64,000 bases of DNA from Cellulophaga sp. F20128 (GTDB lineage: Bacteria; Bacteroidota; Bacteroidia; Flavobacteriales; Flavobacteriaceae), in NCBI RefSeq assembly GCF_023015805.1, contig NZ_JALKBA010000016.1:23370-87369 (forward strand). Direction: 5' to 3'. This document shows, in pieces, positions 26,086-36,592 of the stretch; position 1 is the stretch's first letter; each line of letters opens with the position of its first letter. A model generated the notes under the pieces. That model saw only the letters and a program-made list of their open reading frames with translations, ran no database searches and was not told where the DNA came from. Both the position numbers and the translations under genes were made by a program.

Positions 26086-28335
26086 CTATTTTGAACCAGA
26101 TGGATTAATACTTTTTCTGTATTGATCAATATAGAGTCCCATTTTATCAAAAGGTACTTGTTCAAATCCAGGTATTTTCGTAAACACTTCTGAATCGGGA
26201 CGTAGGTTAAAATTTTCATTTTTATAATCCACAAAACCTGGATCATGATCTGTTTTGTAGTTATTAATATATTCGCATTTCGCATGTTCACCTCCTCTCA
26301 ATAGTAAAGGGTTATCAGGCCCACCTATTATCAGGTTATTGCTAAGAACATTCCCTTTTGCTCGCATTCCTTCCCATTCTTTGCCATCAACAATAGGATT
26401 TAAATAACTTGTTAATTCGGGATATCTTTGAGAATATGGGCTTTCATAAATATTGACATTTTCTGTTAAACGTTTTCTTATTAGCCCATTTTCACCAAAT
26501 GTTTTTGGTGCTTGCGCTTTACTCCAAGTATAATTATGAGCAGAAAATTCCGCTGTGGAAGAAATGGGCTCAATAACAATATTGTTTTTCATCTTTAAAT
26601 CCCATCCACTGTTAGAAAATAACATCCCGTGTTTTGTATCCATCTTATAGAATACATTACCGAAAATTTCTACACCCGTAGTTGAGTCATCACAATAAAT
26701 TCCCATATTCATTCGATTGGGGTTACCAGAATGGTGAAAATAATTATATCTTATAACATTACCTCTATCACTTGGATCACGACCAATATACCAAGGTGAA
26801 GTATCATCAGAGTTTAAGGTTACGTGATGAATATTGTTGTATTCAAATAGATGGTCATTACCATGAACATATATTGCTTGCCATTCCGAATCAAATATTT
26901 CGCAATGAGAAATTCTGTTACCACAGCCGTCAATATTAATCCCAGACCAAAGGAATTTGTTACGTCTGTTATAATTATTCACTTTGCAATTTTCTACATA
27001 ATTATTTCCAGGTATCAATTTACGTTTACTTCCTCCACTTAAGTAAATTCCTCCACTTCCTGTATTGTAAACATCACAGCTTAAAATACCATTATTTGAT
27101 CCAGCATTACGATCCCAATGGGTGTATTTATAAATATGTCCTTGCAAGTTGCCTATTCTTCTTGACACTGGTACCCCCTCATAGTCATCGTGCGTAATAA
27201 AAGGAAATGTTTGCTTAGCCCCTTGTCCCATAAAAATTCCGCTCGTTCCCACATTTCTAACGGTACAGCCTGCAATTAGATTATTAAAACCTCTTTCCAT
27301 ATAAACGCCAATACCTCTTCCAACTTCAATTGTTAGATCCCGAATAGTTACATAGCTTGCACCTTCTAAACTTATAATAGGATCTTCCAAACAGGAAACC
27401 ATTATAGAAGCATTCGAAATACTACTAGGTGGCCAAAAATATAGTATGCCAGTTCTTTTATCTACATACCATTCTCCTGGGCTATCGAGTTCCTCGAGAA
27501 TATTGTAGGCCACATAATGCTGATAATTACGACCGCCCCCCACACCATATAGAGATGGATTGGCTAATTTAATTTGTTTCTTTTTTGAATTAATAGATTC
27601 CACTAAAATATTATCATCGGCAAACCCCCACATAAAAGATCCCTGAAACCAAATATCCTCTAACCCTACCCAATTATCGTGTCTTAAGTCAGTATATTCA
27701 AAAACAGCTCCTCGATTGGTATAATCTTGATTTCTAGGAACGGAACCAGGATCTATTACCTTTCCTATTTTAATATCACCTTCATTTGGGTAACGTGCTA
27801 AGTTCATTGCATCATTATTGAAGAAAACCTCAATAGGTGCAGGTGTAACCGACAGTGCATGTCCATATTGTTTTATTTCTCCAAAATCATAAATTCCTAA
27901 TTCATTCAAATTAACTTGTAATACGTTTTTAACAGCATTCTCGGAGAGCCTTTTGAGAATCGCCTTATTCGTAACTTTAATAAATTTTTCAGAAGGAATG
28001 CTTTTACCACCTGTAACACTTGCATTTTCGTTAGGCAAAGTTCGCCATACTATTGGAGCATCTGGCTTTCCAGAATCATTCTCATTTAGGATGAATGGTT
28101 TAGTTTGTTCATACTGTCCTTTACCAATCCATACGGTAATTCCTCCTTTAGGCACATCATTTATAGACTTGAAATGTCTAATTAAATCACGTGCTGCTTC
28201 TAGTGTAGCAACTGGTTTTTCTTTTGTACCTGGATTACTATTATTTCCGTCAATAGACACATAAATATCTTGCGTATAACTGCTTACACTCAAGCAAAAT
28301 GTACAAAAAATTGTAAGTATTACATTTAATTTCAT
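26086..28335 (-). CDS. Secreted right-handed beta-helix enzyme, GH141-like
   Basis: A protein of about 749 residues with a signal peptide (from the ATG at 28335; the longer frame uses TTG). The start of the mature part, DIYVSIDGNNSNPGTKEKP then TLEAARDLIR, is the family opening of secreted beta-helix proteins annotated as GH141, which includes an alpha-L-fucosidase acting on rhamnogalacturonan II and a xylanase. Many short parallel beta-helix coils follow (for example GIYLSGGSKRKLIPGNNYVENC, IFDSEWQAIYVHGNDHLFEYNNIHHV as region 26800-27060). A fucosidase role fits the GH95 genes nearby, but other beta-helix lyases or hydrolases cannot be excluded. It lies 153 bases after the GH2-like gene. 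Confidence 0.75.
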   Translation of the reverse strand: MKLNVILTIFCTFCLSVSSYTQDIYVSIDGNNSNPGTKEKPVATLEAARDLIRHFKSINDVPKGGITVWIGKGQYEQTKPFILNENDSGKPDAPIVWRTLPNENASVTGGKSIPSEKFIKVTNKAILKRLSENAVKNVLQVNLNELGIYDFGEIKQYGHALSVTPAPIEVFFNNDAMNLARYPNEGDIKIGKVIDPGSVPRNQDYTNRGAVFEYTDLRHDNWVGLEDIWFQGSFMWGFADDNILVESINSKKKQIKLANPSLYGVGGGRNYQHYVAYNILEELDSPGEWYVDKRTGILYFWPPSSISNASIMVSCLEDPIISLEGASYVTIRDLTIEVGRGIGVYMERGFNNLIAGCTVRNVGTSGIFMGQGAKQTFPFITHDDYEGVPVSRRIGNLQGHIYKYTHWDRNAGSNNGILSCDVYNTGSGGIYLSGGSKRKLIPGNNYVENCKVNNYNRRNKFLWSGINIDGCGNRISHCEIFDSEWQAIYVHGNDHLFEYNNIHHVTLNSDDTSPWYIGRDPSDRGNVIRYNYFHHSGNPNRMNMGIYCDDSTTGVEIFGNVFYKMDTKHGMLFSNSGWDLKMKNNIVIEPISSTAEFSAHNYTWSKAQAPKTFGENGLIRKRLTENVNIYESPYSQRYPELTSYLNPIVDGKEWEGMRAKGNVLSNNLIIGGPDNPLLLRGGEHAKCEYINNYKTDHDPGFVDYKNENFNLRPDSEVFTKIPGFEQVPFDKMGLYIDQYRKSINPSGSK

Positions 28336-28488
28336 CGGTTTATTTTTATTATTCTTCAAACTACAAATCTTATTAATTTAATATTGGGATGCAATAAAAA
28401 CACCATTAGGAATCAGCTCAAATAAAGGAAGTTCCCAAAATAAAAATATTGCCATTTAAACACTCCCCCTTTTATTCCAATCTAAGAA

Positions 28489-31400
28489 TTATTTAAACAA
28501 TAATTTAAGCACAAAATCTTGGGCAGTTGGATTCGATTTTATTCTATTAATCAAATCTAATTGACAAATAAATATAGCCCCATCCCCAATTTTTAGTTCC
28601 CCCGCAGCCATAGCTTCACCATGGTCCTCTGTCCAATTAGTATTACCAGTGGCTAATATTGGCGACCAGTTTTCGGCCAAGATTATTTTGTCTAAGAATG
28701 GAGTAATATATCCAGTTTCCTCGTCATACCACATTTTAAAATCGAACGGCTTTGCATTTTGAGTAAACCGATGACCTGTTAGAGGAGAAGTAAAATAATA
28801 ACTTCCCATGGAGGTGTTTAGAATTTTCACATTGGTACCACCTATAGTATGACTTCCAATGGGAACATTATATAATATAATTCTAGTTCCTGATTTTGCC
28901 AATTGATCAAATTTTTCTTTATTTTTTTCATAATCACTAAATTGATCAATCCATATAACATTAGCATTTTCCCAATTGGAAGTTATGGTTTCTCTAAAAT
29001 TATATTTCAAATAGGTGTTTATTTTGCTTTCATTCCCAAGAAAGGCTATCTTCTTCAGATTTGAATTTTCAACCGTTGGAAAAACGTCGATATTCATAGT
29101 AGTCTGATCTACACTGTTGCCAGCTCCATCAAAAACCGCGGCACGTAATATATATGGCGTTCTTTTTTTCACCTGTGGAGTCTTAAACTTTAAAAAGCCT
29201 TGAAATTTTGAACTGTTATGCGGGACAACAGCTGCATTTTTTCCAGAATAAATAATTTTGCCATTCTGCTCCAATTGGTATTGAATAAAATAATCTTTAG
29301 GACTGCTATTAGGATCATGAGCAATCCACGATTCAACAGAAATATCCTCTCCCTCATAAAAGTGCTTCCTATCACTACGAATGCTAACTATGGTTGGCTT
29401 TAAGGCATTTCTATAAGCAAAATAACCTTTTTTTGGATTTCTATCCACATCCATAATGGTTTTCATCCATCCGGCTGGCCATGCGTCTATAAATAAATGT
29501 GCTGCAAACGTTACCATACTGGAATCTCTTCTAAACGATTCGGTTACCGTTTCCAAAGCCCAGGATTGGTGATCTTGACTGGCATCGACCCAATCCTCCA
29601 AGGAATGCTGTGTATTGTACCACATATAATGAAACTTTTGGGTCTGGGCAGCGTATATTCGATTGGCCGTCCAATTTTTATCTTCTTCCTTATTTTTAGG
29701 CAACCATTCTTTGGGGTAGTATTTTTCCATAACCTCAACCGGATCTAAAGCCTCTGCCCCAAACTCCCCACAGCCATAATACCAGTCTGGTTTTACCCAT
29801 TGCCAATATCCTTTATATAATTTCCCTATACCTAAACCTTGACCATTATACCACGTATTATAACAATGGTTGTCAGGTAAGCCTGGAGTTGGTGGATCAT
29901 AATCGCCATCCGATTTTTTAATAACACGATCAGGGTTCTCTTTTAGCACCGCTTCATCCATAGCTCTAAACAATGAAAAATATTGTTCAGGACTTGCCAT
30001 ATTTCTATGAGGATGCCCTTCGCCATTAGGAAAGCGCTCATTAATATAGGTTATCATCACATTACTTGGGTGGTTCCGAACTAACCGTTCCATTTCAGCA
30101 ACTTGCTTTACACATTCTTCCCATTGGTTATAGCGAATTCCACCAAATGTAGGAAAGTCGGTTTGTAACATTAGGCCTAATTTATCCGCGTATTCATAGA
30201 TTTCTGGTTGGACCGGACGTTGAGTCATCCTAAGGAAATTCATATTGGTAAGTTTGGCCAGTAAAATATCTTCAATTAACTGATCCCAATTTTTTTTATA
30301 AACATCTTGTTGAAGGAAACCCATAGTGTTGGCCCCTCTCAGCCTTATTTTTTTATTATTAAAATACAAACGTCCTTTGGGAATAGAAACAGTATCCATT
30401 GCAAATGAGCGCATTCCAAAGGTTTGTTTTCGTACGTCCGTAACGGTATTGTTATTATCTAAAATCTTTATTTGCGCCTGGTACAGCCATGGAGAATCGT
30501 TACTCCACGAACGAAACTCAGGTATTTTGACATAGTAGGTGAAATAATTGGGACCATAACCCAAATTGGTTCGGGACTTTTTCCAATCCATCGGTTTTTG
30601 TAAATCACCAATTCCCGGTACGTGTAAGGCGGAGGGTATTATAAGGGAATCCTTAAGTACTATATCTTCAAAATTTTGACCATATATGGATAGATTAAAG
30701 CCAATGGGTCTATTAGTCTCATGGTAATTGTTCACTTCGATACGGATTTCAACCATATTATCGTCATAAAGAGGTCTTACAAAAACATCATTGATATGAA
30801 TAAAATCTCTAGACTCAATATAACAGTCCTGATAAATACCCATTCCAGCAGCTCCTTGATGACCACCATCGTGAAAATTATCATAGCCTAGACCAGTAAC
30901 ACCATAGATCTTATCCCCAAAAACCCGTTCTTTTCCGGCTGCGACAAACCCGGTAGTTGTAAAATCGTTTTGTACCTGTACTAAAAGTTCATTTTCACCT
31001 ATCCGAGCATTTTTGCTAATATTAAACTCAAAAGGAGCAAAAAAACCTTCATGGGAGCCAATATAAGCTCCGTTTAAAAACACATGTGCTTTGTAATCAA
31101 CCGCCTTAAAATGAACAAATAGAGCACGGTCATTTAACATTTCAGGGGTGATATTTATTTTTTTAAAATAAAAGGTTGTCGCTTTTCCAATAGGGGCGTC
31201 AAAATGGGGTACTTTTATGTTCTTCCAAGATCCTTCACCTCGAAGTGTTGAAAAAAAGTTTTGCCTATCCTCTGGAGTTTCTTGCCTCCATTGAAATTCT
31301 GTTAAATAGAGTCGTTCTCTGGTATTTACAATTTCTGGAGCTTTGTTCTCCATAAAGGGGATGAACCTTCTCTTCAAAACCTCTAACTCCTTATATAATT

Positions 31401-31641
31401 CTTTTTTATCACTAATTTCCCGCACTTCTTTAAAAGCATATTTGCTGCTTTTTTCAAAAGGAATATAGGTTTCTGATAATTTGGGAGGCTGCTTTTCCTC
31501 CAAAAGATTCATACGTTCATTTTGGCTTTTATTTCCAATTTCAGCAAAAAAACCGGTGTTCTGGGCATTTAGCGTTCCAAAACTAAAAAAAATGCCAATA
31601 ACTAAAATATAAGCTTCTAAAAATATTTTATGTTGTTTCAT
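28489..31641 (-). CDS. GH2 family glycosidase, divergent, secreted
   Basis: A protein of about 1050 residues from the ATG at 31641, which gives a signal peptide ending TLNAQ (another ATG at 31668 is possible). About 110 residues of unassigned, charged sequence precede the GH2 jelly-roll sugar-binding domain (VDYKAHVFLNGAYIGSHEG). The Ig-like domain and TIM barrel follow (IRLRGANTMGF). Candidate catalytic residues, numbered from 31641, are Glu535 (ITYINER, acid/base) and Glu626 (YGCGEFGAE, nucleophile). The C-terminal part has an Ig-like segment (FYEGEDISVESWI) and a domain of unknown type. Specificity cannot be read; beta-galactosidase, glucuronidase and mannosidase are all within GH2. It lies 98 bases after the PUL 2 susD gene. 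Confidence 0.87.
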   Translation of the reverse strand: MKQHKIFLEAYILVIGIFFSFGTLNAQNTGFFAEIGNKSQNERMNLLEEKQPPKLSETYIPFEKSSKYAFKEVREISDKKELYKELEVLKRRFIPFMENKAPEIVNTRERLYLTEFQWRQETPEDRQNFFSTLRGEGSWKNIKVPHFDAPIGKATTFYFKKINITPEMLNDRALFVHFKAVDYKAHVFLNGAYIGSHEGFFAPFEFNISKNARIGENELLVQVQNDFTTTGFVAAGKERVFGDKIYGVTGLGYDNFHDGGHQGAAGMGIYQDCYIESRDFIHINDVFVRPLYDDNMVEIRIEVNNYHETNRPIGFNLSIYGQNFEDIVLKDSLIIPSALHVPGIGDLQKPMDWKKSRTNLGYGPNYFTYYVKIPEFRSWSNDSPWLYQAQIKILDNNNTVTDVRKQTFGMRSFAMDTVSIPKGRLYFNNKKIRLRGANTMGFLQQDVYKKNWDQLIEDILLAKLTNMNFLRMTQRPVQPEIYEYADKLGLMLQTDFPTFGGIRYNQWEECVKQVAEMERLVRNHPSNVMITYINERFPNGEGHPHRNMASPEQYFSLFRAMDEAVLKENPDRVIKKSDGDYDPPTPGLPDNHCYNTWYNGQGLGIGKLYKGYWQWVKPDWYYGCGEFGAEALDPVEVMEKYYPKEWLPKNKEEDKNWTANRIYAAQTQKFHYMWYNTQHSLEDWVDASQDHQSWALETVTESFRRDSSMVTFAAHLFIDAWPAGWMKTIMDVDRNPKKGYFAYRNALKPTIVSIRSDRKHFYEGEDISVESWIAHDPNSSPKDYFIQYQLEQNGKIIYSGKNAAVVPHNSSKFQGFLKFKTPQVKKRTPYILRAAVFDGAGNSVDQTTMNIDVFPTVENSNLKKIAFLGNESKINTYLKYNFRETITSNWENANVIWIDQFSDYEKNKEKFDQLAKSGTRIILYNVPIGSHTIGGTNVKILNTSMGSYYFTSPLTGHRFTQNAKPFDFKMWYDEETGYITPFLDKIILAENWSPILATGNTNWTEDHGEAMAAGELKIGDGAIFICQLDLINRIKSNPTAQDFVLKLLFK

Positions 31642-31739
31642 TACTTTAAAAGATTTTTTGTTTAACATAAAAGAAAGTGCCACTGCCGATAGACAATGAC
31701 ACCTTGCAAACTAAACTTAACTAAACTACTTTTAATTTT

Positions 31740-33362
31740 TTAGTACCCTGGGTTTTGCTCTATGGCAGCACCTACATTACCATCAATAACACGTTGAGGG
31801 ATTGGAAAAAGGTTGTTTTTTTCTTTTATGGAATTTCGAGCAGGTTCATACCCAAACCTTTTTGTACGATCGTACAATAAACCGAGTCTACACAATGTTA
31901 ACATACGAAATTCTTCTCCTAATAATTCTCGCATACGCTCATCTAAAATGTAATCAATATCTATATCTGAGGCACTAATTAGAGGAGATTGTGCTCTTGT
32001 ATGGAGTACATTTATATCAGCTGCAGCAAGGTTCTTCTGACCTTTTCCTAAATAGGCCTCGGCTCTTAATAAATAAGTTTCAGGTAATCTCATTACATAG
32101 AAATCTCGGATATAACCATTGTCAGGTTTACCATCTATATGTTTATCTGTTCCAAATTTTGACCAATTAGGATACACAAATTGTAAGGTATCTTCCGGGG
32201 CAGTTAAAAAAGATTTAGGAATTAAGTCCCCCTTAGCATAGGGAGGAACATCTGCTCCAAAATAAAATTTTCTTTTAATAACAGCCTCCGTATTTCTTAA
32301 ATCGTTACCCGTGTTTTTCCAAATGGTGAAATTAGCGTGATCTGTTGGCCTAACAAATGATGCGCCTCTTCCGGTCGAATCTGGTGCAACCCCATTATAT
32401 CCTGCTTTTCTAAAATTCCAAATTCTATTCCACCAAGTACGCTCTACGGTAGGTCTTCCAAAATTAACGGTTCCACCACTTAATTTATCTTCAAACTGGG
32501 CTACCCATATCGCTTCTTTATTTCCTGTCTCGTAATTTTGGTTGCCCATTCGAAATAAATCCCAGAAAATGTTTTTTCCTGTTTCATTAGCCCGCGTTCC
32601 AAAGCGTCCTGTCATTAATTGGTAATCGCCGTCTTTACCGTCAATAACACGACTAGCAGCATCTATGGCGCCATCCCAATCTTCTAAACAAATATTAACT
32701 TCAGCCAGTAAATGATCTGCTGCTGCTTTAGTTACTTTCCCTGGATACTTGGCAGTAGTATTCAAATATGTCCGAGCAAATTCCAAGTCTTCCTTAGCAA
32801 ACTGCCAACATTCTTCCCGCGTATTCCTTTTAAAATCTACCTTCGGTTCAGTAACCGGTTCATTTACTATTGGCATTCCACCAAAAACATTAGCAAGGTT
32901 ACGGTATGCAAAAGCACGAAAGAACTTTCCTTCTGCTATGATTGCATCTCTTTCTTCATTACTGTTCCACTCTACCCCTTCTTTTTGTGCAGCATCGATT
33001 ACAGTGTTGGAGTTTCTAATAAATTGATATTGCCAGCTAACCCATCTATCGGTATAAGCTTCAAAAGGTGTGACTAAATTCCAATCATTATAAGCTTGAG
33101 TATCACCTAAAGGCCAAAAACATACATCAGTACCCAATCCTAAAACCCATGGGTCGCTATCAGCATCTCCCGAATTATAAATTGTTTGTAAAATTCTGTA
33201 ATTGCTAGCCAAAAGTGTTTCGAACTGGGCTTTGTTTAAAAAGGCATTCTCTGTTGTAAACGCATCTTTACGTTCCTCTTTCAAAAAATCCTCATCTGAA
33301 CAGGATACCATGAAAAGCAAACTGCTCAATAGCATCAAAGTTTTATTTATATATTTTTTCAT
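31740..33362 (-). CDS. SusD/RagB family outer-membrane lipoprotein (PUL 2)
   Basis: A 540-residue glycan-binding lipoprotein with a signal ending LLFMVSCSDED (Cys21). The N-terminal TPR half has AIIAEGKFFRAFAYRNLANVFGGMP, and the C-terminal half closes with LFPIPQRVIDGN and QNPGY, as in the SusD family. It is encoded 19 bases after the PUL 2 SusC gene. Sequence similarity to the first SusD (6416-7909) is low outside the conserved motifs, so the two SusCD pairs probably recognise different glycans or fragments rather than being a recent duplication. Confidence 0.96.
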   Translation of the reverse strand: MKKYINKTLMLLSSLLFMVSCSDEDFLKEERKDAFTTENAFLNKAQFETLLASNYRILQTIYNSGDADSDPWVLGLGTDVCFWPLGDTQAYNDWNLVTPFEAYTDRWVSWQYQFIRNSNTVIDAAQKEGVEWNSNEERDAIIAEGKFFRAFAYRNLANVFGGMPIVNEPVTEPKVDFKRNTREECWQFAKEDLEFARTYLNTTAKYPGKVTKAAADHLLAEVNICLEDWDGAIDAASRVIDGKDGDYQLMTGRFGTRANETGKNIFWDLFRMGNQNYETGNKEAIWVAQFEDKLSGGTVNFGRPTVERTWWNRIWNFRKAGYNGVAPDSTGRGASFVRPTDHANFTIWKNTGNDLRNTEAVIKRKFYFGADVPPYAKGDLIPKSFLTAPEDTLQFVYPNWSKFGTDKHIDGKPDNGYIRDFYVMRLPETYLLRAEAYLGKGQKNLAAADINVLHTRAQSPLISASDIDIDYILDERMRELLGEEFRMLTLCRLGLLYDRTKRFGYEPARNSIKEKNNLFPIPQRVIDGNVGAAIEQNPGY

Positions 33363-33381
33363 GTTTTATTAATTTATTTAA

Positions 33382-36300
33382 TTAGAAACTAAGGTTTACA
33401 CCTAGCGTAAATGTACGTATTACGGGACTTGAGCTTGCGAGTTGACCAGCGTTCTCTGGATCTAGGCCAACCCAATCTGTTTTGGTCAATAGATTTTTCC
33501 CTGTGAGGTATAACTTGAGTTCCTTAACCCCTAACAATTCTTTAACTCCATCATCAAAATTATAGGCCAGAGAAACATTCTGTAATCGAACAAACCCCCG
33601 ATTTTGATAGAAACCATAACCAAATGGATTACTGTAATTAGGTCGTGGAACAATATTACTTTGGTTATCAGGCATCCAGTATTCTCTTCCTGAAATCCAA
33701 TTTGCGACATGGTTATTATTAGTAGATGTTCCTAAAAAAGCGCGCTGATTGCCGCTTAGATAATGATTTCCTTTTCCACCTCCAGAAACAATATTAATAT
33801 CGAAATAAAGTTGAAAATTTTTATAATGAAAAGTATTGGTTATGTTGGCTCTATAATTAGGTGAAGAATTTCCTATTATCGAGCGATCATCTGCATCAAT
33901 CTTTCCATCAGGTTCACCTGTTAAGTTACCTTCATTATCTCTACCGTTAATATCAACAATTTTTAGATCACCAGGGTTTCCTCCATAAGTATCTAAGTAA
34001 TCGGAATCTTCAGTTTGAACAACCCCGTCAATAGTAAAGTCATAAATAGAACTTAACGACTCACCAATAAACCATCTATTGCCTATATCGTCATCTTCAA
34101 TACCATCACCGTCAGCATCTATACCTACAATACTAACTAATTTATTACGGTTGTACCAAAATGTCATTCCTGTGCTCCATTCAAAATCTTTAGAGGAAAC
34201 ATTAACTGTTTTTAAAGAAACCTCAAGACCTTTATTATCTAATTGCCCTATATTGGTTCTAACTTGACCAAAACCGGTAAAAGGGGGTAATCTGCGTGAA
34301 AGTAATTGATCTGTTGTTTCACTTTTATAAACATCGATATCGCCTGAAACGCGATTTTTAAACAAAGAAAAGTTTACTCCTAAATTTAAAGAGGTGGTAG
34401 TTTCCCAAGACAATGTCTTATTTGCAAGATTGGATTGATTTATGGTATTAAAAGTTTGGTCCCCAAAAATAGTAGCACCACCACTAACACCTGCTAGGGT
34501 TTCGTATGGACTAATTCCTAAGTTTCCGTTTTCTCCATAAGAGGCTCTAAATTTTAGATGATTAATTTGTGGGATTCCATTTTTTATAAAATCTTCTTCA
34601 CTTACGGTCCAAGCAACCGCAACTCCGGGAAATTCACCAAATTTGTGCCCCTCTGAAAACGCAGAATACCCATCTCTTCGATATGTAGCTGTTAAATGAT
34701 ACTTGTCTTTAAAAATATAATTTAAGCGAGCAAAGTATCCCACATTGCTACTTTCGGTTATTGATGTACCCCCCCCCTTTCTTTCAGGATTAGCAAACTG
34801 AAGTCCGTAGAAACCCAAAACACTTGAACCTGCTTCTTTAAAATCTGTACCACTAAAGCTAACTGCCTCCCTTTCAAACTTATCCTTAGTATAACCTAAA
34901 AGCCCTGTTATTTTATGGTTACCAAAACTCTTATCATAAGATAATACATTATCTAGTACCCAACTATTTGAAGTAGTTGTACTCTTGGATCCACTAGTCC
35001 TATCCAGAAATTGCTGAGGATCAGAAAGTTGACTTTCGACATCTGGATTAACAAAACTCATCTCATGGGCAAAAAAACCATCATCAAATACGCGTCTACT
35101 TTGTGTGTAACTCGTTTTAAAACTCAAACCCTCTATGCCAGGAATCTCAACTTTCATAAATCCAGTTCCTCTTATTCCCCAACGCTTGTCTAAATCGTCA
35201 TTGTAGAAATTAGAATAGGGGTTGACCAGCAAACTAGGTGTTGGGTATTTATCAAGTACTTCACCTTCTCTTCCTTGAAGCCATTTATAACTATATGGTG
35301 TATATCCTGTAGCTTGATTGATATTTGGTGAAAAACCGGTATAATCCTGAGAATCATATCGGGTAGTTAACCCATAGGAAAGCCAATCCGTAATTTTATT
35401 TTCAATTTTAGCTGACAAATTGAAAGATGTAAAATCATCACCGTCCAATACCCCTTTTTGCTCAAGTAGAGATCCAGACACATAATAGTTAGTTTTATCC
35501 GTTCTCCCAGAAATGCTTACTTGATAATTTTGAATTGGAGCAAATTGACTAATTTCTTTTAACCAGTCCATTTGATGACCTGCTTGGTATGCCGCATATT
35601 CTTTGGCTGAAAGAATATTTTCAGTGCTTAAATCAGTTACATTTCTTAGACTAAGATTATCTGCTCTATATTTTAAAAATTCATCTCCGCTTTTCATTTT
35701 TGGCAAACGTGTCCAGTTCTGAACGCCCGTATAATGATTAAAGCTGATTGTTGGTTTTTCAGATTTCCCCCTTTTAGTAGTTACAATAATAACACCATTA
35801 GCTGATCTAGATCCATAAATTGCAGCCGAACTAGCATCTTTCAACACATCAATAGTTGCTATATCATCATTACCTATTTGATTCAAGGAACCATCAAAAA
35901 TAACTCCATCTAAAACAATTAAGGGAGCATTGCTAGCGGAAATTGAATTCTGTCCTCGCACCAATAAACCGGGTGAACCTCCAGCACTGGATATAGCTCC
36001 AATATCAACACCTGGAGTTGTTCCTTGCAGTAACTGCAATAAGTTGGTAGTGGATTGAATGGCAAGCGGACTGTTTTCAACAGTTACACTTGACACAGAA
36101 CCGGTAAGGTCTTTTCGAGTAGTAGTTCCGTATCCTATCACAACAATCTCATCCAATCTGGAAGCATCCTCCTCCATCATAATATTAAGTTGTGTTTGCC
36201 CTTCGAGTTTTAATTCTTTAGTTTTCAATCCTAAATAGGAAAACACTAAGGTTGCATTGGCAGTACTAACCGAAATGGAATAACTTCCATCAAAAGCGGT

Positions 36301-36459
36301 TACCACACCATTCATTGTATTTTTCTCAATAATATTGACCCCTAATATGGGTACCGAACTGGCATCCACAACGGTTCCTGTCACCTTTATTGATTGGGCA
36401 CTAACAATATTTAGTGAAGCCAAGCAAATTGCAATAAATAATAAACATATTTTTTTCAT
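33382..36459 (-). CDS. SusC/RagA family TonB-linked outer-membrane transporter (PUL 2)
   Basis: A protein of about 1025 residues, starting at the ATG at 36459 (signal peptide ending NIVSAQ); the reading frame extends further upstream but over the promoter. Carboxypeptidase-regulatory-like domain: IKVTGTVVDASSVPILGVNI, ending LGLKTKELKL. Then come DEIVVIGYGTTTRKDLTGSV (TonB-box region), the plug (LVRGQNSISASNAPLIVLDGVIF, LKDASSAAIYGSRSANGVIIVTTKRG) and the long barrel to FTLGVNLSF. It is first in the PUL 2 operon and divergent from the hybrid two-component regulator, which probably controls it. A strong TTG-N17-TATGTTTG promoter lies 36-64 bases upstream. Confidence 0.97.
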   Translation of the reverse strand: MKKICLLFIAICLASLNIVSAQSIKVTGTVVDASSVPILGVNIIEKNTMNGVVTAFDGSYSISVSTANATLVFSYLGLKTKELKLEGQTQLNIMMEEDASRLDEIVVIGYGTTTRKDLTGSVSSVTVENSPLAIQSTTNLLQLLQGTTPGVDIGAISSAGGSPGLLVRGQNSISASNAPLIVLDGVIFDGSLNQIGNDDIATIDVLKDASSAAIYGSRSANGVIIVTTKRGKSEKPTISFNHYTGVQNWTRLPKMKSGDEFLKYRADNLSLRNVTDLSTENILSAKEYAAYQAGHQMDWLKEISQFAPIQNYQVSISGRTDKTNYYVSGSLLEQKGVLDGDDFTSFNLSAKIENKITDWLSYGLTTRYDSQDYTGFSPNINQATGYTPYSYKWLQGREGEVLDKYPTPSLLVNPYSNFYNDDLDKRWGIRGTGFMKVEIPGIEGLSFKTSYTQSRRVFDDGFFAHEMSFVNPDVESQLSDPQQFLDRTSGSKSTTTSNSWVLDNVLSYDKSFGNHKITGLLGYTKDKFEREAVSFSGTDFKEAGSSVLGFYGLQFANPERKGGGTSITESSNVGYFARLNYIFKDKYHLTATYRRDGYSAFSEGHKFGEFPGVAVAWTVSEEDFIKNGIPQINHLKFRASYGENGNLGISPYETLAGVSGGATIFGDQTFNTINQSNLANKTLSWETTTSLNLGVNFSLFKNRVSGDIDVYKSETTDQLLSRRLPPFTGFGQVRTNIGQLDNKGLEVSLKTVNVSSKDFEWSTGMTFWYNRNKLVSIVGIDADGDGIEDDDIGNRWFIGESLSSIYDFTIDGVVQTEDSDYLDTYGGNPGDLKIVDINGRDNEGNLTGEPDGKIDADDRSIIGNSSPNYRANITNTFHYKNFQLYFDINIVSGGGKGNHYLSGNQRAFLGTSTNNNHVANWISGREYWMPDNQSNIVPRPNYSNPFGYGFYQNRGFVRLQNVSLAYNFDDGVKELLGVKELKLYLTGKNLLTKTDWVGLDPENAGQLASSSPVIRTFTLGVNLSF

Positions 36460-36495
36460 AAATGATACAGTTTGGTTATTAATAGCCAATAATAA

Positions 36496-36523
36496 CAAAC
36501 ATAAACCCCCTTCAGTAGAACAA
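36496..36523 (-). promoter_or_regulatory. Promoter of the PUL 2 SusC operon (TTG-N17-TATGTTTG)
   Basis: On the minus strand a TTG (36521-36523) and TATGTTTG (36496-36503) are separated by exactly 17 bases. This matches the Bacteroidota -33/-7 consensus, and it is the best promoter match seen in the window. The -7 element ends 36 bases before the SusC start codon. Confidence 0.7.
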
Positions 36524-36543
36524 ATCCGTTTAATTCTAAATGA

Positions 36544-36592
36544 TTATCGGAACACTAAAACGTTATCGGAAAAGTGTAGTCCATTTTCGGAA
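36544..36592. promoter_or_regulatory. Phased direct repeats, probable operator of the hybrid regulator
   Basis: TTATCGGAA occurs at 36544 and 36563, and a near copy TTTTCGGAA at 36584. The starts are 19 and 21 bases apart, i.e. about two helical turns. They lie just upstream of the -33 element of the PUL 2 susC promoter and between the divergent regulator and susC. AraC-type output domains commonly bind such direct repeats. Binding by the adjacent regulator is inferred from position. Confidence 0.6.
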
